The position numbers and the translations under genes are program-made. A stretch of DNA of 64,000 nucleotides. It comes from an uncultured Sulfitobacter sp. (GTDB lineage Bacteria; Pseudomonadota; Alphaproteobacteria; Rhodobacterales; Rhodobacteraceae). Positions within the stretch are counted from its first letter, which is position 1. Every line of letters begins with the position of its first letter. The stretch lies in NCBI GenBank assembly GCA_937138475.1, contig CAKZPD010000004.1, forward strand, positions 59,622 to 123,621. Direction: 5' to 3'. The notes beneath the pieces are model-generated. The model was not told the origin of the DNA and did no database searches. It saw nothing but the letters and a program-made list of their open reading frames with translations. Below, piece by piece: positions 44,219 to 52,948 of this stretch.

Positions 44219-45850
44219 TTACGCGTCCTCTTGTTGCATCAAGATGTCTTCGTATTCTTCACGAAGCTTGGCCTTGACCACTTTTCCAGTTCCGCCCAGC
44301 GGCAATGCATCGACAAAGATCACCTTGTCGGGCACCTGCCAGCTGGCCACTTTGCCATCATAAAAGGCGATGATATCTTGTTCGCTTACGTCTTGGCCCT
44401 CGGCCTTGAGGGCAACCAGAACTGGGCGTTCGTCCCATTTGGGGTGCCGCGCGGCAATTGCGGCGGCATTGGCAACCCCCGGATGGCCGATGGCGATGTT
44501 TTCCAGCTCGACCGTGGAGATCCATTCGCCGCCCGACTTGATGATATCCTTGGCCCGGTCGCGAATGATCATATATCCGTCGGCATCAATCGTCGCGACA
44601 TCGCCCGTATCAAACCAACCGTCCGCGTTCAGCGCGCTTTGATCGGCCTTGAAATAGGTGTCAACGATCCAATGTCCGCGAACTTGCAATTCGCCCTGGG
44701 CTTTGCCGTCATTGGGCAAGACTGTGCCGTCTTCCCCCATTATGCGCAGCTCAACCCCATAGGGCGGGCGCCCTTGGCCCAGACGGATGGCCGCCTGATC
44801 TTCTTCTGGCAGGGTCTCGTGCTTTTGCAAAAGCTGGTTCAGCGTGCCAAGCGGGCTGGTTTCGGTCATGCCCCAGGCGTGGATCAGCTCAACGCCATAG
44901 TCATCGCGGAACGCTGGGATCATCGACGGCGGCAAGGCCGAGCCACCGACCACGGTTCGGGTCAATTTCTCTGCTTTGCTTCCGGTTTTCTTCAATGCTG
45001 CCAGCAGACCCATCCAGATGGTCGGGACGCCCAGCGCCAAGGTCACGCCTTCGCCGTCAATCAGTTTGACAAGGCTTTCGCCATCCAGGCCGGGTCCGGG
45101 CAGGATAAGCTTGGCACCATTTCCGGCGGCGATATACGGCACGCCCCAGGCGTTCACATGGAACATCGGAACCACCGGAAGAACCGTATCCTTGGCCGAG
45201 ATCGCAAGCCCGTCAGGTTGGTTGCCCGCCAGCGTATGCAACATGGTCGAGCGATGCGTATAAAGCACCCCCTTGGGATTGCCGGTCGTTCCCGACGTAT
45301 AGCACAGCGACGAGGCGCGGCTTTCTTCGAATTGCGGCCAGTCGAAACCGGCATCGCCTGTTTCAAGCAGCTCATCATAAAACACCAGACCGTCCAGCAT
45401 TTCGGCCGCCGCGTCATCGCGCGGCCCCATCAGAACATAGTGTTCGATGGTCTTGAAATGCTCTTTCAGCTTGGCAACTGCGGGCAGGAACGTGCTGTCA
45501 AAGAACAGCACCTTATCTTCGGCGTGATTGGCGATATAGATCAGTTGCTCAGGATGAAGCCGCGGGTTGACCGTGTGGCAAACCAGGCCCGCTCCGGCCA
45601 CACCGAAATATATCTCCATGTGGCGCCGGTTGTTCCAGGCGATTGTGGCGCAGCGATCCTCGGGGGCGAGGCCCAGCGCCAGCAAGGCCGAGGCCAACTG
45701 CCGCGCATTCTGGTCAAGTGTTGCCCAGTTCGACCGCTCTGTCCCGCCGGTGGTTTCAACCGAGACCACCTCGGTTGCGCCGTGGTATCGCGCGGCATGT
45801 GAGATCAAATTCGAGATCAGCAAAGGCTGATCCATCATTTTTCCAAGCAT
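44219..45850 (-). CDS. Fatty-acyl-CoA synthetase (AlkK-like)
   Basis: A 543-residue ATP-dependent acyl-CoA ligase. The AMP-binding P-loop is LCYTSGTTGNPKGVLYTH, then MFHVNAWGVPY, HAWGMTETSPLGTL and GWFDTGDVATIDADGYM. The C-terminal RDRAKDIIKSGGEWIST and GGTGKVVKAKLR supply the catalytic Lys. The whole resembles medium/long-chain ligases such as AlkK. It shares an operon with the alcohol dehydrogenase (13 bp) and ALDH (1 bp). It would activate the released fatty acid for beta-oxidation. Confidence 0.9.
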   Translation of the reverse strand: MLGKMMDQPLLISNLISHAARYHGATEVVSVETTGGTERSNWATLDQNARQLASALLALGLAPEDRCATIAWNNRRHMEIYFGVAGAGLVCHTVNPRLHPEQLIYIANHAEDKVLFFDSTFLPAVAKLKEHFKTIEHYVLMGPRDDAAAEMLDGLVFYDELLETGDAGFDWPQFEESRASSLCYTSGTTGNPKGVLYTHRSTMLHTLAGNQPDGLAISAKDTVLPVVPMFHVNAWGVPYIAAGNGAKLILPGPGLDGESLVKLIDGEGVTLALGVPTIWMGLLAALKKTGSKAEKLTRTVVGGSALPPSMIPAFRDDYGVELIHAWGMTETSPLGTLNQLLQKHETLPEEDQAAIRLGQGRPPYGVELRIMGEDGTVLPNDGKAQGELQVRGHWIVDTYFKADQSALNADGWFDTGDVATIDADGYMIIRDRAKDIIKSGGEWISTVELENIAIGHPGVANAAAIAARHPKWDERPVLVALKAEGQDVSEQDIIAFYDGKVASWQVPDKVIFVDALPLGGTGKVVKAKLREEYEDILMQQEDA

Positions 45851-45863
45851 ATCGGTTCCTATC

Positions 45864-47498
45864 TTATTCAGCAGCTATGGCTTGCGCCGAGGCAGCGCGG
45901 ATCATGTCGGCGGCTTTTTCTGCAATCATGATGGTCGGCGCATTGGTGTTGCCGCCAATCAACGTGGGCATAACCGAGGCATCGACCACCCGAAGCCCAT
46001 CCAGCCCCCGCACGCGCAATTCAGGATCGACGACAGACATGTCATCGGCGCCCATCTTGCAGGTGCCAACCGGGTGATAGATCGTGTCGGCGCGCGCGCG
46101 AATGTGCTTTTCCCATTCTGCGTCGCTCATGTTGTCTTTGACGCCGAACAGCTCCTTGTGGCGATATTTGTTCATCGGCTCTTGCATCAAGATATCGCGG
46201 GTGATTTTTGCCCCGGCGATCATCGTTTTCAAATCGCGATCATCTGACAAAAAGCACGGGTCAATACCGGGGTCGGCCATGGGATCCCCTGATTGCAAAA
46301 AGACCTCGCCGCGCGAATGCGGCCGCAATGCGCAGACATGGCACGAGAAACCGTAACCGGGATGCAGCTTGCGCGCGTGATCGTCGACGATCGAAATCAC
46401 AAAGTGCAACTGCACATCGGGCAGGTCAAAGTTTGGATCCGTCTTGAGGAACCCGGCCCCTTCGGCAAAGGGCGTGGCGATCATGCCGCTGCCATTGCGC
46501 CGCCAGTCGATGATGTGTTTGACCAAATTGACGGTCCCCTTGGCGCCGATGCCAAAGTTATCCGTGTCTTTGGATTTCCATGCCAGAATGAAATCAAGAT
46601 GGTCCTGAAGGTTTTGCCCAACGCCGGGCAATTCATGAACCATGTCGATACCGTGGCGCGTGATGTCTTCGCTGCGCCCCACACCCGAAAGCTGCAACAG
46701 CTGCGGCGATCCAAAGGCGCCGCCACACAAGATCACCTCGCGCTTGGCACGCACTTGCTGGCTTTTGCCTTTTTGACGATACGCAACACCCGTCGCCCGC
46801 TTGCCGTCAAACAGCACCCGCTCGGCTCTGACTTTGGTCAGAACAGTCAGGTTCGACCGCTCATCCATCACCGGATGAAGATAGGCCGCCGCCGCCGAGC
46901 ACCGCTCGCCGTTGCGGTCGGGGCTGTGGAACTGGGTTACATCATAGGGGCCAAACCCCTCGTTGTCGCCGGTGTTAAAATCTTCGCTGCGACGATACTG
47001 AAGACGGGTCGCCGCCTCGATAAAGGCTTCGGTGATGGGCCGTGGGCTTTTTTGCCGGCTCACATGCAGCGGCCCACCCGCGCCGTGGTGTTCGTTGGCG
47101 CCGGTTTCATTGTTCTCGGCCCGTTTGAAATAGGGCAAGACGCTTTCCCAATCCCAGCCATCACAGCCCAGATCGGCCCATTTATCATAATCGGCGCTGT
47201 GGCCGCGCACATACAGCATCGCGTTGATCGCGCTTGAACCGCCAAGCGCCCGCCCGCGCGGCTGATAGCCTTTGCGACCGTTCAATCCGGGCTGCGGCAC
47301 CGTATTAAAGGCCCAGTTGTTGATCTTGCCGTGTCCCGGCAGCATTGCCACCACCCCGGCGGGCGCCCGAACCAGAATACCGTCACCACGGCCACCGGCT
47401 TCTAACAGGCAAACCGTCGTCGCCGCGTCTTCGCTGAGCCGCGCAGCCAACGTCGCGCCAGCTGATCCACCCCCCACGATCACATAATCGAATTCCAT
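45864..47498 (-). CDS. GMC-family FAD alcohol dehydrogenase (AlkJ-like)
   Basis: A 544-residue GMC oxidoreductase. The FAD motif is YVIVGGGSAGATLAARLS, then GRALGGSSAINAMLYVRGH (GMC signature 1) and GAFGSPQLLQLSGVG (signature 2). The C-terminal active site is YHPVGTCKMG with the catalytic His, and GGNTNAPTIMIAEKAAD. It is in the choline dehydrogenase/AlkJ group. Not being beside a betaine gene and being first in an operon with an acyl-CoA ligase and an ALDH suggest a primary alcohol, probably a fatty alcohol, as substrate. Confidence 0.88.
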   Translation of the reverse strand: MEFDYVIVGGGSAGATLAARLSEDAATTVCLLEAGGRGDGILVRAPAGVVAMLPGHGKINNWAFNTVPQPGLNGRKGYQPRGRALGGSSAINAMLYVRGHSADYDKWADLGCDGWDWESVLPYFKRAENNETGANEHHGAGGPLHVSRQKSPRPITEAFIEAATRLQYRRSEDFNTGDNEGFGPYDVTQFHSPDRNGERCSAAAAYLHPVMDERSNLTVLTKVRAERVLFDGKRATGVAYRQKGKSQQVRAKREVILCGGAFGSPQLLQLSGVGRSEDITRHGIDMVHELPGVGQNLQDHLDFILAWKSKDTDNFGIGAKGTVNLVKHIIDWRRNGSGMIATPFAEGAGFLKTDPNFDLPDVQLHFVISIVDDHARKLHPGYGFSCHVCALRPHSRGEVFLQSGDPMADPGIDPCFLSDDRDLKTMIAGAKITRDILMQEPMNKYRHKELFGVKDNMSDAEWEKHIRARADTIYHPVGTCKMGADDMSVVDPELRVRGLDGLRVVDASVMPTLIGGNTNAPTIMIAEKAADMIRAASAQAIAAE

Positions 47499-47568
47499 GG
47501 TCTGTGTCCTCCCTTTTGATGCTTGTGCAGCGATTCTTTGGCCGCCATGAAGTCATCAAACAAAAAAA

Positions 47569-47584
47569 CTAGACACATGTCCAG
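47569..47584. promoter_or_regulatory. 16-bp palindrome between the divergent arms
   Basis: CTAGACACATGTCCAG is two 7-bp half sites, CTRGACA and TGTCYAG, around CA, with one mismatch. It lies 71-86 bp before the GMC start. Length and symmetry suit a TetR-family operator. Confidence 0.55.
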
Positions 47585-47597
47585 AAAAAATGCTTAA

Positions 47598-47610
47598 GTC
47601 CGAATCGGAC
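47598..47610. promoter_or_regulatory. Perfect GTCCG-AAT-CGGAC palindrome upstream of dctP
   Basis: Five-bp perfect arms with a 3-bp centre, flanked by AA and GT. It lies about 70 bp before dctP and overlaps the likely promoter region (CTATGG at 47614-47619). It could be a second operator, for the same or another regulator. Confidence 0.5.
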
Positions 47611-47678
47611 GTGCTATGGCCCGCAAATACCCCAGGGCCAGCAAGAAAGCGCGCGATACATCAGGGAAGGAAAAACTC

Positions 47679-48683
47679 ATGTCAAAATTATTGCGCGGGC
47701 TTGCGCTGACTGCGACGCTCATTGGTTCTGCGGCGACGGTGCAGGCTGAAACTGTTCTCAAGCTTGCCTCGGTGGCCCCATCCACGTCCCCTTGGGGAAA
47801 ATGGGTTGCAGGCGTTGCACAGCAAATCGAAGAAAAATCCGGCGGCGATCTCAAGCTGCAACTTTTGCTGGACGCGCAGGCCGGGGATGAGCAAACCATC
47901 TTGCGTCAAACCATTCGCGGCAGAATTGACATCGCTTATGTGTCCAACACCCCGCTGACCATCCTCAGCCAAGAGATCGCCTTGGCCTCGGCGCCCTATC
48001 TGTTCAGCTCGGCCGAGGAAGGCACCTGCGTCGCCCATGAGCACATGGGCGAAGTGTTTGGCACGCTGATGCAAGATGCCGGCGTTGTGCCGCTGACATG
48101 GATGGAAGTGGGCCAATATGTGATCTTTTCCAAAGATCCTGTAAAAGTGCCCACCGACCTGAACGGCAAAAAGACCCGTGTTGCCGCCACCGTGACCGAC
48201 GAAGCCTATGCCCGCGCGCTGGGCACATCGGGGGTTCCGATGGGCACATCTGACACCATTCCGGCCTTGCAGACAGGCACCGTCGACGCCGCATTTTTCC
48301 CGACGGTGTTCGGCATCGCAATTGGCACCCACAAGGTGGCGCCACATGTCGTTCAAACCAACCATTCGCGTCTGATCGGCACCGCCGCCGTTTCCGAGCG
48401 CAGCTGGGCCAAGCTGTCGCCTGAACATCAAGCCCTGTTGAAAGAGACCTTTGGCGCCGCCGGTCCACAGCTGACCGCGATGATCCTGGGCGCCGAGCAG
48501 GCGTTGCTGGGCAAGCTTGAGACCGCAGGCGTGCCTGTCTATCGCCCCACTCAGGACGAGCTGGCCCAATGGCAAGCCGCTGCCGCCAATGTTCTTGAGG
48601 AAACCGCCAACGACATCGGCGGGAAATCGCAAGAGGTCGTCGCGGCGTTGAATGCGGCAAAAGCCGTTTGCGCTCAGAACTGA
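47679..48683 (+). CDS. dctP: TRAP transporter substrate-binding protein
   Basis: A 334-residue periplasmic binding protein with signal peptide LLRGLALTATLIGSAATVQA. The mature part has the TRAP start VLKLASVAPSTSPWGKW, the Arg in RGRIDIAYVSNTPL and the WMEVGQYVIFSKDPVKVPTDL region of DctP proteins. First of four tightly spaced genes dctP-dctQ-dctM-sdsA. Classical TRAP ligands are organic acids; the operon suggests an alkyl sulfate or related sulfated amphiphile. Confidence 0.92.
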   Translation: MSKLLRGLALTATLIGSAATVQAETVLKLASVAPSTSPWGKWVAGVAQQIEEKSGGDLKLQLLLDAQAGDEQTILRQTIRGRIDIAYVSNTPLTILSQEIALASAPYLFSSAEEGTCVAHEHMGEVFGTLMQDAGVVPLTWMEVGQYVIFSKDPVKVPTDLNGKKTRVAATVTDEAYARALGTSGVPMGTSDTIPALQTGTVDAAFFPTVFGIAIGTHKVAPHVVQTNHSRLIGTAAVSERSWAKLSPEHQALLKETFGAAGPQLTAMILGAEQALLGKLETAGVPVYRPTQDELAQWQAAAANVLEETANDIGGKSQEVVAALNAAKAVCAQN

Positions 48684-48713
48684 TTGGCCCACGGAACCGC
48701 AAAGGGAATACCG

Positions 48714-49193
48714 ATGCAACGCTTCCTTTCCCTTCTATTGCGTACCGAGGCCGCCATGGCCGTCACCGCCTATTCGGTGACGGTCGGGCTTTTGGTTGCG
48801 GATGTCATCTCTCGCGAGGTGTTTAGCCAGGCGATCTGGGGGGCGCAAAAGCTTGCGGTCTTTGGGGCGATCATTGCCGGCATCCTTGGGCTGACAATCG
48901 CCGTGGCCGAAAACGCCCACCTGCAAGCCAGCTTTGCCAGCAAGATGCTGCCCTTTCGCTGGGCCGGGCGGTTGGGCGACCTTGTTTCGGCCTGCCTCTT
49001 TGCGATCATGGGCTATTACGCGATGATATTCGTCGGCGAAACCATCCACTTTGACGACCGCGCCGAAGTCATCAACATTCCACTGTGGTGGGTGCAGATT
49101 GTCTTTCCCTATGCGTTTTTCGCGGCAGCGCTGCGGCATCTGGCCTTTGCCTTTTACCCTGCCCTGAAACCCGATTCATCAACGGAGCACTAA
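48714..49193 (+). CDS. dctQ: TRAP transporter small permease
   Basis: A 159-residue four-helix membrane subunit (helices near 12-35, 44-68, 88-110 and 123-145). It partners DctM. The ATG at 48714 is used. It ends 3 bp before dctM, so the two are translationally coupled. Confidence 0.9.
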   Translation: MQRFLSLLLRTEAAMAVTAYSVTVGLLVADVISREVFSQAIWGAQKLAVFGAIIAGILGLTIAVAENAHLQASFASKMLPFRWAGRLGDLVSACLFAIMGYYAMIFVGETIHFDDRAEVINIPLWWVQIVFPYAFFAAALRHLAFAFYPALKPDSSTEH

Positions 49194-49196
49194 GTC

Positions 49197-50459
49197 ATGA
49201 ACGCACTTGGCCTGCTCATCCTGGTTGTGGGGCTTTTGGCGCTGCGCCAAAGCGTCATTTTGATCCTGTTCAGCGCCGCCGGCTATATCCATTTGGTCTG
49301 GGGCGATGCGCAGCTTGTCTATTTGATCGAAGACATCTGGACCGCCATGGACAACGAGGTGCTGTTGGCGATCCCCATGTTCATCATCGCAGGGGCCATC
49401 ATGTCCCGCGGATCAATTGCCGAACGGCTGATCGAGCTGGTGCGCGCGCTGACCGAATGGATGCCGGGCGGGCTGGGGGTGGCGGCCATCGCGTCTTGCG
49501 CCCTGTTTTCCGCGATTTCGGGGTCGTCGCCTGCCACGCTGCTGGCTGTTGGGTCGGTGATGTATCCCGCCTTGCTCAAGGCCGGTTATAACAACCGGTT
49601 TGCCCTTGGCGCCATCACATCGGCCGGAACGCTGGGCATCATCATCCCGCCGTCCATTCCCCTGATCATCTATGGTATCATCACCGAAACCAGCATCGTC
49701 GATTTGTTTCTGGCCGGGTTGCTGCCGGGTCTGGTCCTGACCGCAGCCTTGGCCATCTATAGCGTTTGGGCCAATCGCGGCCTGGCGCGCACCCCGTTTT
49801 CCATCACCCGCCTGCAACGGGCATTGCGCCAAGGGATCTGGTCGATCTTCCTTCCGGTGATCTTGCTGGGCGGGATCTATTCCGGCTATTTCTCCCCCAC
49901 CGAGGCCGCCGCCGTCGCCGTCGCCTATGCCCTGCTGGTCGAGGTGGCAATCCACCGCGAAATGCCCATCAGCGCGTTTTACGGCATTGTGCGCAACACC
50001 GCGCGCATGCTTGGCACCTTGTTTCCAATCGTGGCGGTTGCACTGTCTCTCAAGACCCTGCTGGCCATCGAAGGTGTCCCGCAAGAGTTCGCAAGCTGGC
50101 TTCAGGCCAACTTTGACAGCAAGATCACCTTTTTGATCGCGGTCAATGTCGCGCTGTTGCTGATCGGCTGCTTGATTGACGTGATCTCGGCCATCTTGTT
50201 GCTGGGGCCCATTCTTTTCGTGGCGGCCCAAAGCTTTGGCATCCACCCGGTGCATTTTGGCATTATCATGATCGTGAACCTTGAAATCGGCCTGCTGACC
50301 CCCCCGATCGGGTTGAACCTGCTGGTCGCGCTGACCGCGTTTGGCCAGCGCTTTTCAGAAATCTGCCGGTCGGTTCTGCCGTTTATCACCATCATGATTT
50401 CGGTTCTGCTGTTGATCACCTTTGTGCCGCAGCTGTCGCTTGCATTCATTACCCCGTAA
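49197..50459 (+). CDS. dctM: TRAP transporter large permease
   Basis: A 420-residue multispanning transport subunit with about 11-12 helices. Family segments are SCALFSAISGSSPATLLAVG, ITSAGTLGIIIPPSIPLIIYG, YFSPTEAAAVAVAYALL and NLEIGLLTPPIGLNLLV. It moves substrate with the sodium gradient. The alkyl sulfatase gene follows 13 bp later. Confidence 0.94.
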   Translation: MNALGLLILVVGLLALRQSVILILFSAAGYIHLVWGDAQLVYLIEDIWTAMDNEVLLAIPMFIIAGAIMSRGSIAERLIELVRALTEWMPGGLGVAAIASCALFSAISGSSPATLLAVGSVMYPALLKAGYNNRFALGAITSAGTLGIIIPPSIPLIIYGIITETSIVDLFLAGLLPGLVLTAALAIYSVWANRGLARTPFSITRLQRALRQGIWSIFLPVILLGGIYSGYFSPTEAAAVAVAYALLVEVAIHREMPISAFYGIVRNTARMLGTLFPIVAVALSLKTLLAIEGVPQEFASWLQANFDSKITFLIAVNVALLLIGCLIDVISAILLLGPILFVAAQSFGIHPVHFGIIMIVNLEIGLLTPPIGLNLLVALTAFGQRFSEICRSVLPFITIMISVLLLITFVPQLSLAFITP

Positions 50460-50472
50460 GGAGAATATCGCC

Positions 50473-52362
50473 ATGACCTATCACCCTGCCTCTCCGCAGA
50501 CCGCAGCGGCAAATGCCGCGGTTCTTGATCTTGTGAACTTTGGCGACAAACAAGATTTCGCAGACGCCACGCGCGGCTTTGTCGCCGCCTTTGACGGCGA
50601 CAGCATTCCCGGCGACAACGGTGGAACCGCCTGGGATTTCAGCGCGCATGGTTTTCTGGATCAGGACTGTCCCGATACGGTCAACCCGTCCTTGTGGCGC
50701 CAGGCCCAGCTGACGCGGATTGCCGGGCTGTTCACCATCCATCCGCGTATCCATCAAATTCGCGGCTTTGATTTGGCCAATATGACACTGATCCAAGGCG
50801 ACAGCGGTTGGATCGTTATTGATCCGCTCATGTCCATTGAAACAGCCCGCGCCAGCCTGGCGTTTGCCAACCGGCATCTGGGCGAACGCCCGGTCAAGGC
50901 GGTGATTTACACCCATTCCCATGCCGACCATTTCGGCGGCGTGCGCGGCGTCGTATCGGGCGAGGACGTAGAAGCCGGCCGCGTGCCGATCATCGCGCCA
51001 GACGGCTTTATGGATTACGCGATTTCTGAAAACGTCCTGGCCGGCAACGCCATGAGCCGCCGCGCCCAATATCAGTTCGGGCCCAAATTGCCGGCCCATC
51101 CTTGCGCCCATGTGTCTTGTGGCCTGGGATTGGCGGTTTCGACCGGCACCATGAGCCTGATCCCCCCGACAGACGTTATTTGCGACACCAAGGAAACCCG
51201 GATCATCGACGGCGTCGAGATCGAATTCCAGATGGCCAATGGATCGGAAGCGCCGGCGGAATTCATGTTCTATTTCCCGCAATTCCGGGCGCTTTGCGCA
51301 TCGGAGGTGACATCGCACCATATGCACAATGTCCTGACGCCGCGCGGCGCGGAATGCCGCAACGCCTTGGGATGGTCAAAATATATCGCCGAGACGATCA
51401 CGCTGTTTTGTGACCGGACCGATGTTCTGTTTGCCTGCCACCATTGGCCGACCTGGGGCGCCGATGCCATCCGGGGCTTTCTTGAGCGCCAGTCAGACAT
51501 GTATCGTTTTGTGCACGACGAAACCCTGCGTCTGGCAAATCATGGCCACACCATGCACGAAATAGCCGAGCTGGTAAAAATGCCCGCGCGCCTGGCCCAG
51601 GATTTTTCCTGTCGGGGCTATTACGGCACCCTCAAGCATAATGTGAAGGCGGTCTATCAGTTCTATCTGGGCTGGTGGGACGGCAACCCGGCGCATTATG
51701 ACGCCCTGCCCCCAGCTGAAAGCGGTGCCCGTCTGGTGCGCGCGATGGGCGGTGCCGGCAAGGTCTTGGCGGAAGGTCGGCGCGCCGCAGCCGAAGGCGA
51801 TTATCGCTGGGCGGCCGAATTGATCAACAAACTGGTCTTTGCCGAACCAGACAACACCGAGGCCCAGGCCCTTCAGGCCGATATTCTTGAGCAAATGGGC
51901 TATCAGGCCGAGGCGGCCACCTGGCGCAACATCTATTTGACCGGGGCACAAGAGCTGCGCGAGGGGATCGGCAACAAGCAAAGCATCAACACCAACAGCC
52001 CTGATCTTTTGGCGAACATGGGCGTGCAGATGTTGCTGGATCTGCTGGGCGTCAAGTATAACCCCGCCAAACATGACGGGCCCGTCACGGTGGTTTTGGA
52101 CTTTACCGATACCGGTGCTGTGTTCACCCTTAGCGCCCGCAATGGTGTCTTGACCAACATCGCCGCCCGCCAGGCCGGCGCCGCCGATGTCACCTTGACC
52201 CTGACCGAGCCGGCCTTCCTGCGCTTGATGGGCAAGCAGGCCGGGCTGGATGCTTTGATCGCCGAAGGCTGTCTTGCCCTTGATGGCGACGCGGGTAAAC
52301 TGGCGGCGCTGTTCGCCAGCCTTGAGGATTTTGACCCCAATTTCGCCATCGTAACGCCCTGA
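50473..52362 (+). CDS. sdsA: SdsA-type alkyl sulfatase, apparently cytoplasmic
   Basis: Hydrolyses primary alkyl sulfates to alcohol and sulfate. The 629 residues hold a metallo-beta-lactamase domain with the Zn-binding THSHADHFGG at about 147-156, EVTSHHMHN, RGAECRNALGWSKYI and CHHWPTWG, then the dimerisation domain (AHYDALPPAESGARLVRAMGG area) and a C-terminal SCP2-like lipid-binding domain. No signal peptide is visible, whereas SdsA1 of Pseudomonas is exported. This agrees with the TRAP transporter genes upstream, 13 bp away. Secondary alkyl sulfates or other sulfate esters remain possible. Confidence 0.92.
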   Translation: MTYHPASPQTAAANAAVLDLVNFGDKQDFADATRGFVAAFDGDSIPGDNGGTAWDFSAHGFLDQDCPDTVNPSLWRQAQLTRIAGLFTIHPRIHQIRGFDLANMTLIQGDSGWIVIDPLMSIETARASLAFANRHLGERPVKAVIYTHSHADHFGGVRGVVSGEDVEAGRVPIIAPDGFMDYAISENVLAGNAMSRRAQYQFGPKLPAHPCAHVSCGLGLAVSTGTMSLIPPTDVICDTKETRIIDGVEIEFQMANGSEAPAEFMFYFPQFRALCASEVTSHHMHNVLTPRGAECRNALGWSKYIAETITLFCDRTDVLFACHHWPTWGADAIRGFLERQSDMYRFVHDETLRLANHGHTMHEIAELVKMPARLAQDFSCRGYYGTLKHNVKAVYQFYLGWWDGNPAHYDALPPAESGARLVRAMGGAGKVLAEGRRAAAEGDYRWAAELINKLVFAEPDNTEAQALQADILEQMGYQAEAATWRNIYLTGAQELREGIGNKQSINTNSPDLLANMGVQMLLDLLGVKYNPAKHDGPVTVVLDFTDTGAVFTLSARNGVLTNIAARQAGAADVTLTLTEPAFLRLMGKQAGLDALIAEGCLALDGDAGKLAALFASLEDFDPNFAIVTP

Positions 52363-52378
52363 GGCGGATCGCCCCCTT

Positions 52379-52419
52379 CCAAACGCCTGGTTTTCTGGCA
52401 CAGACAATCAGGCGTTTGG
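52379..52419 (+). terminator. Long-armed hairpin after sdsA
   Basis: CCAAACGCCTG and CAGGCGTTTGG form an 11-bp perfect stem with a 19-nt loop, 17 bp after the stop of the sulfatase gene. No strong U-tract follows, so it is a probable but atypical terminator of the dct-sds operon. Confidence 0.55.
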
Positions 52420-52504
52420 GATGTTTGGCACTGCGGCGGCCCATTTGCGCCGCACGCTGTCCGATGACAAGGCGTTGATAACCGGCCTTGCTCAGAAACG
52501 GCTA

Positions 52505-52729
52505 TCAGAGGTGATCAAGACCCAGCAACCGCCGCGCCCAACGGTTGGCAATCGGGCCAACCAAAATGGCGATGGGCACCGCCGCCGCCCAAGCCATCCC
52601 CCAAGCGGTCAGAAACCGCAGCAAAAACCCCGGCCCCCCGCCGGTATTCACATATGTGATGAAGGCGCTCATGATCGTTGACATCATTGTGCCCATGATC
52701 AAACCGGTGACAATTCGCAGCTTCAACAT
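52505..52729 (-). CDS. DUF2798 small membrane protein
   Basis: A 74-residue protein with two hydrophobic helices (IVTGLIMGTMMSTIMSAFITY and GMAWAAAVPIAILVGPIANR) in the DUF2798 arrangement. Function unknown. The ribosome site at the ATG at 52729 is weak, so the start is uncertain. It stands alone between the sulfatase and agmatinase genes. Confidence 0.75.
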   Translation of the reverse strand: MLKLRIVTGLIMGTMMSTIMSAFITYVNTGGGPGFLLRFLTAWGMAWAAAVPIAILVGPIANRWARRLLGLDHL

Positions 52730-52948
52730 TTTGCGTCGTCCATTTCTTGCGCCGCCCCAGCGGCATCCGATTGAATTTGTTTTGTCTTGCCTGGCCTTTA
52801 CGCCATTCACAAGCCGGGCGCTACGCGTCATTTCATCCCATTCCCAATTCTGCTTTCGCCCCGCATCCGCCCCCCAACCCGCCATTGCCGGTTGACCGCC
52901 GCCGCGCGACTGCGCAGTGTCGCCTTGCCGACCCCACCAGGAGCCAAC

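Noticed and set aside
45864..47498. Choline dehydrogenase (betA) despite the GMC fold and the BetI-like TetR
   Set aside because: No betaine aldehyde dehydrogenase of BetB type or choline transporter is adjacent; the partners are an acyl-CoA ligase and a long ALDH.
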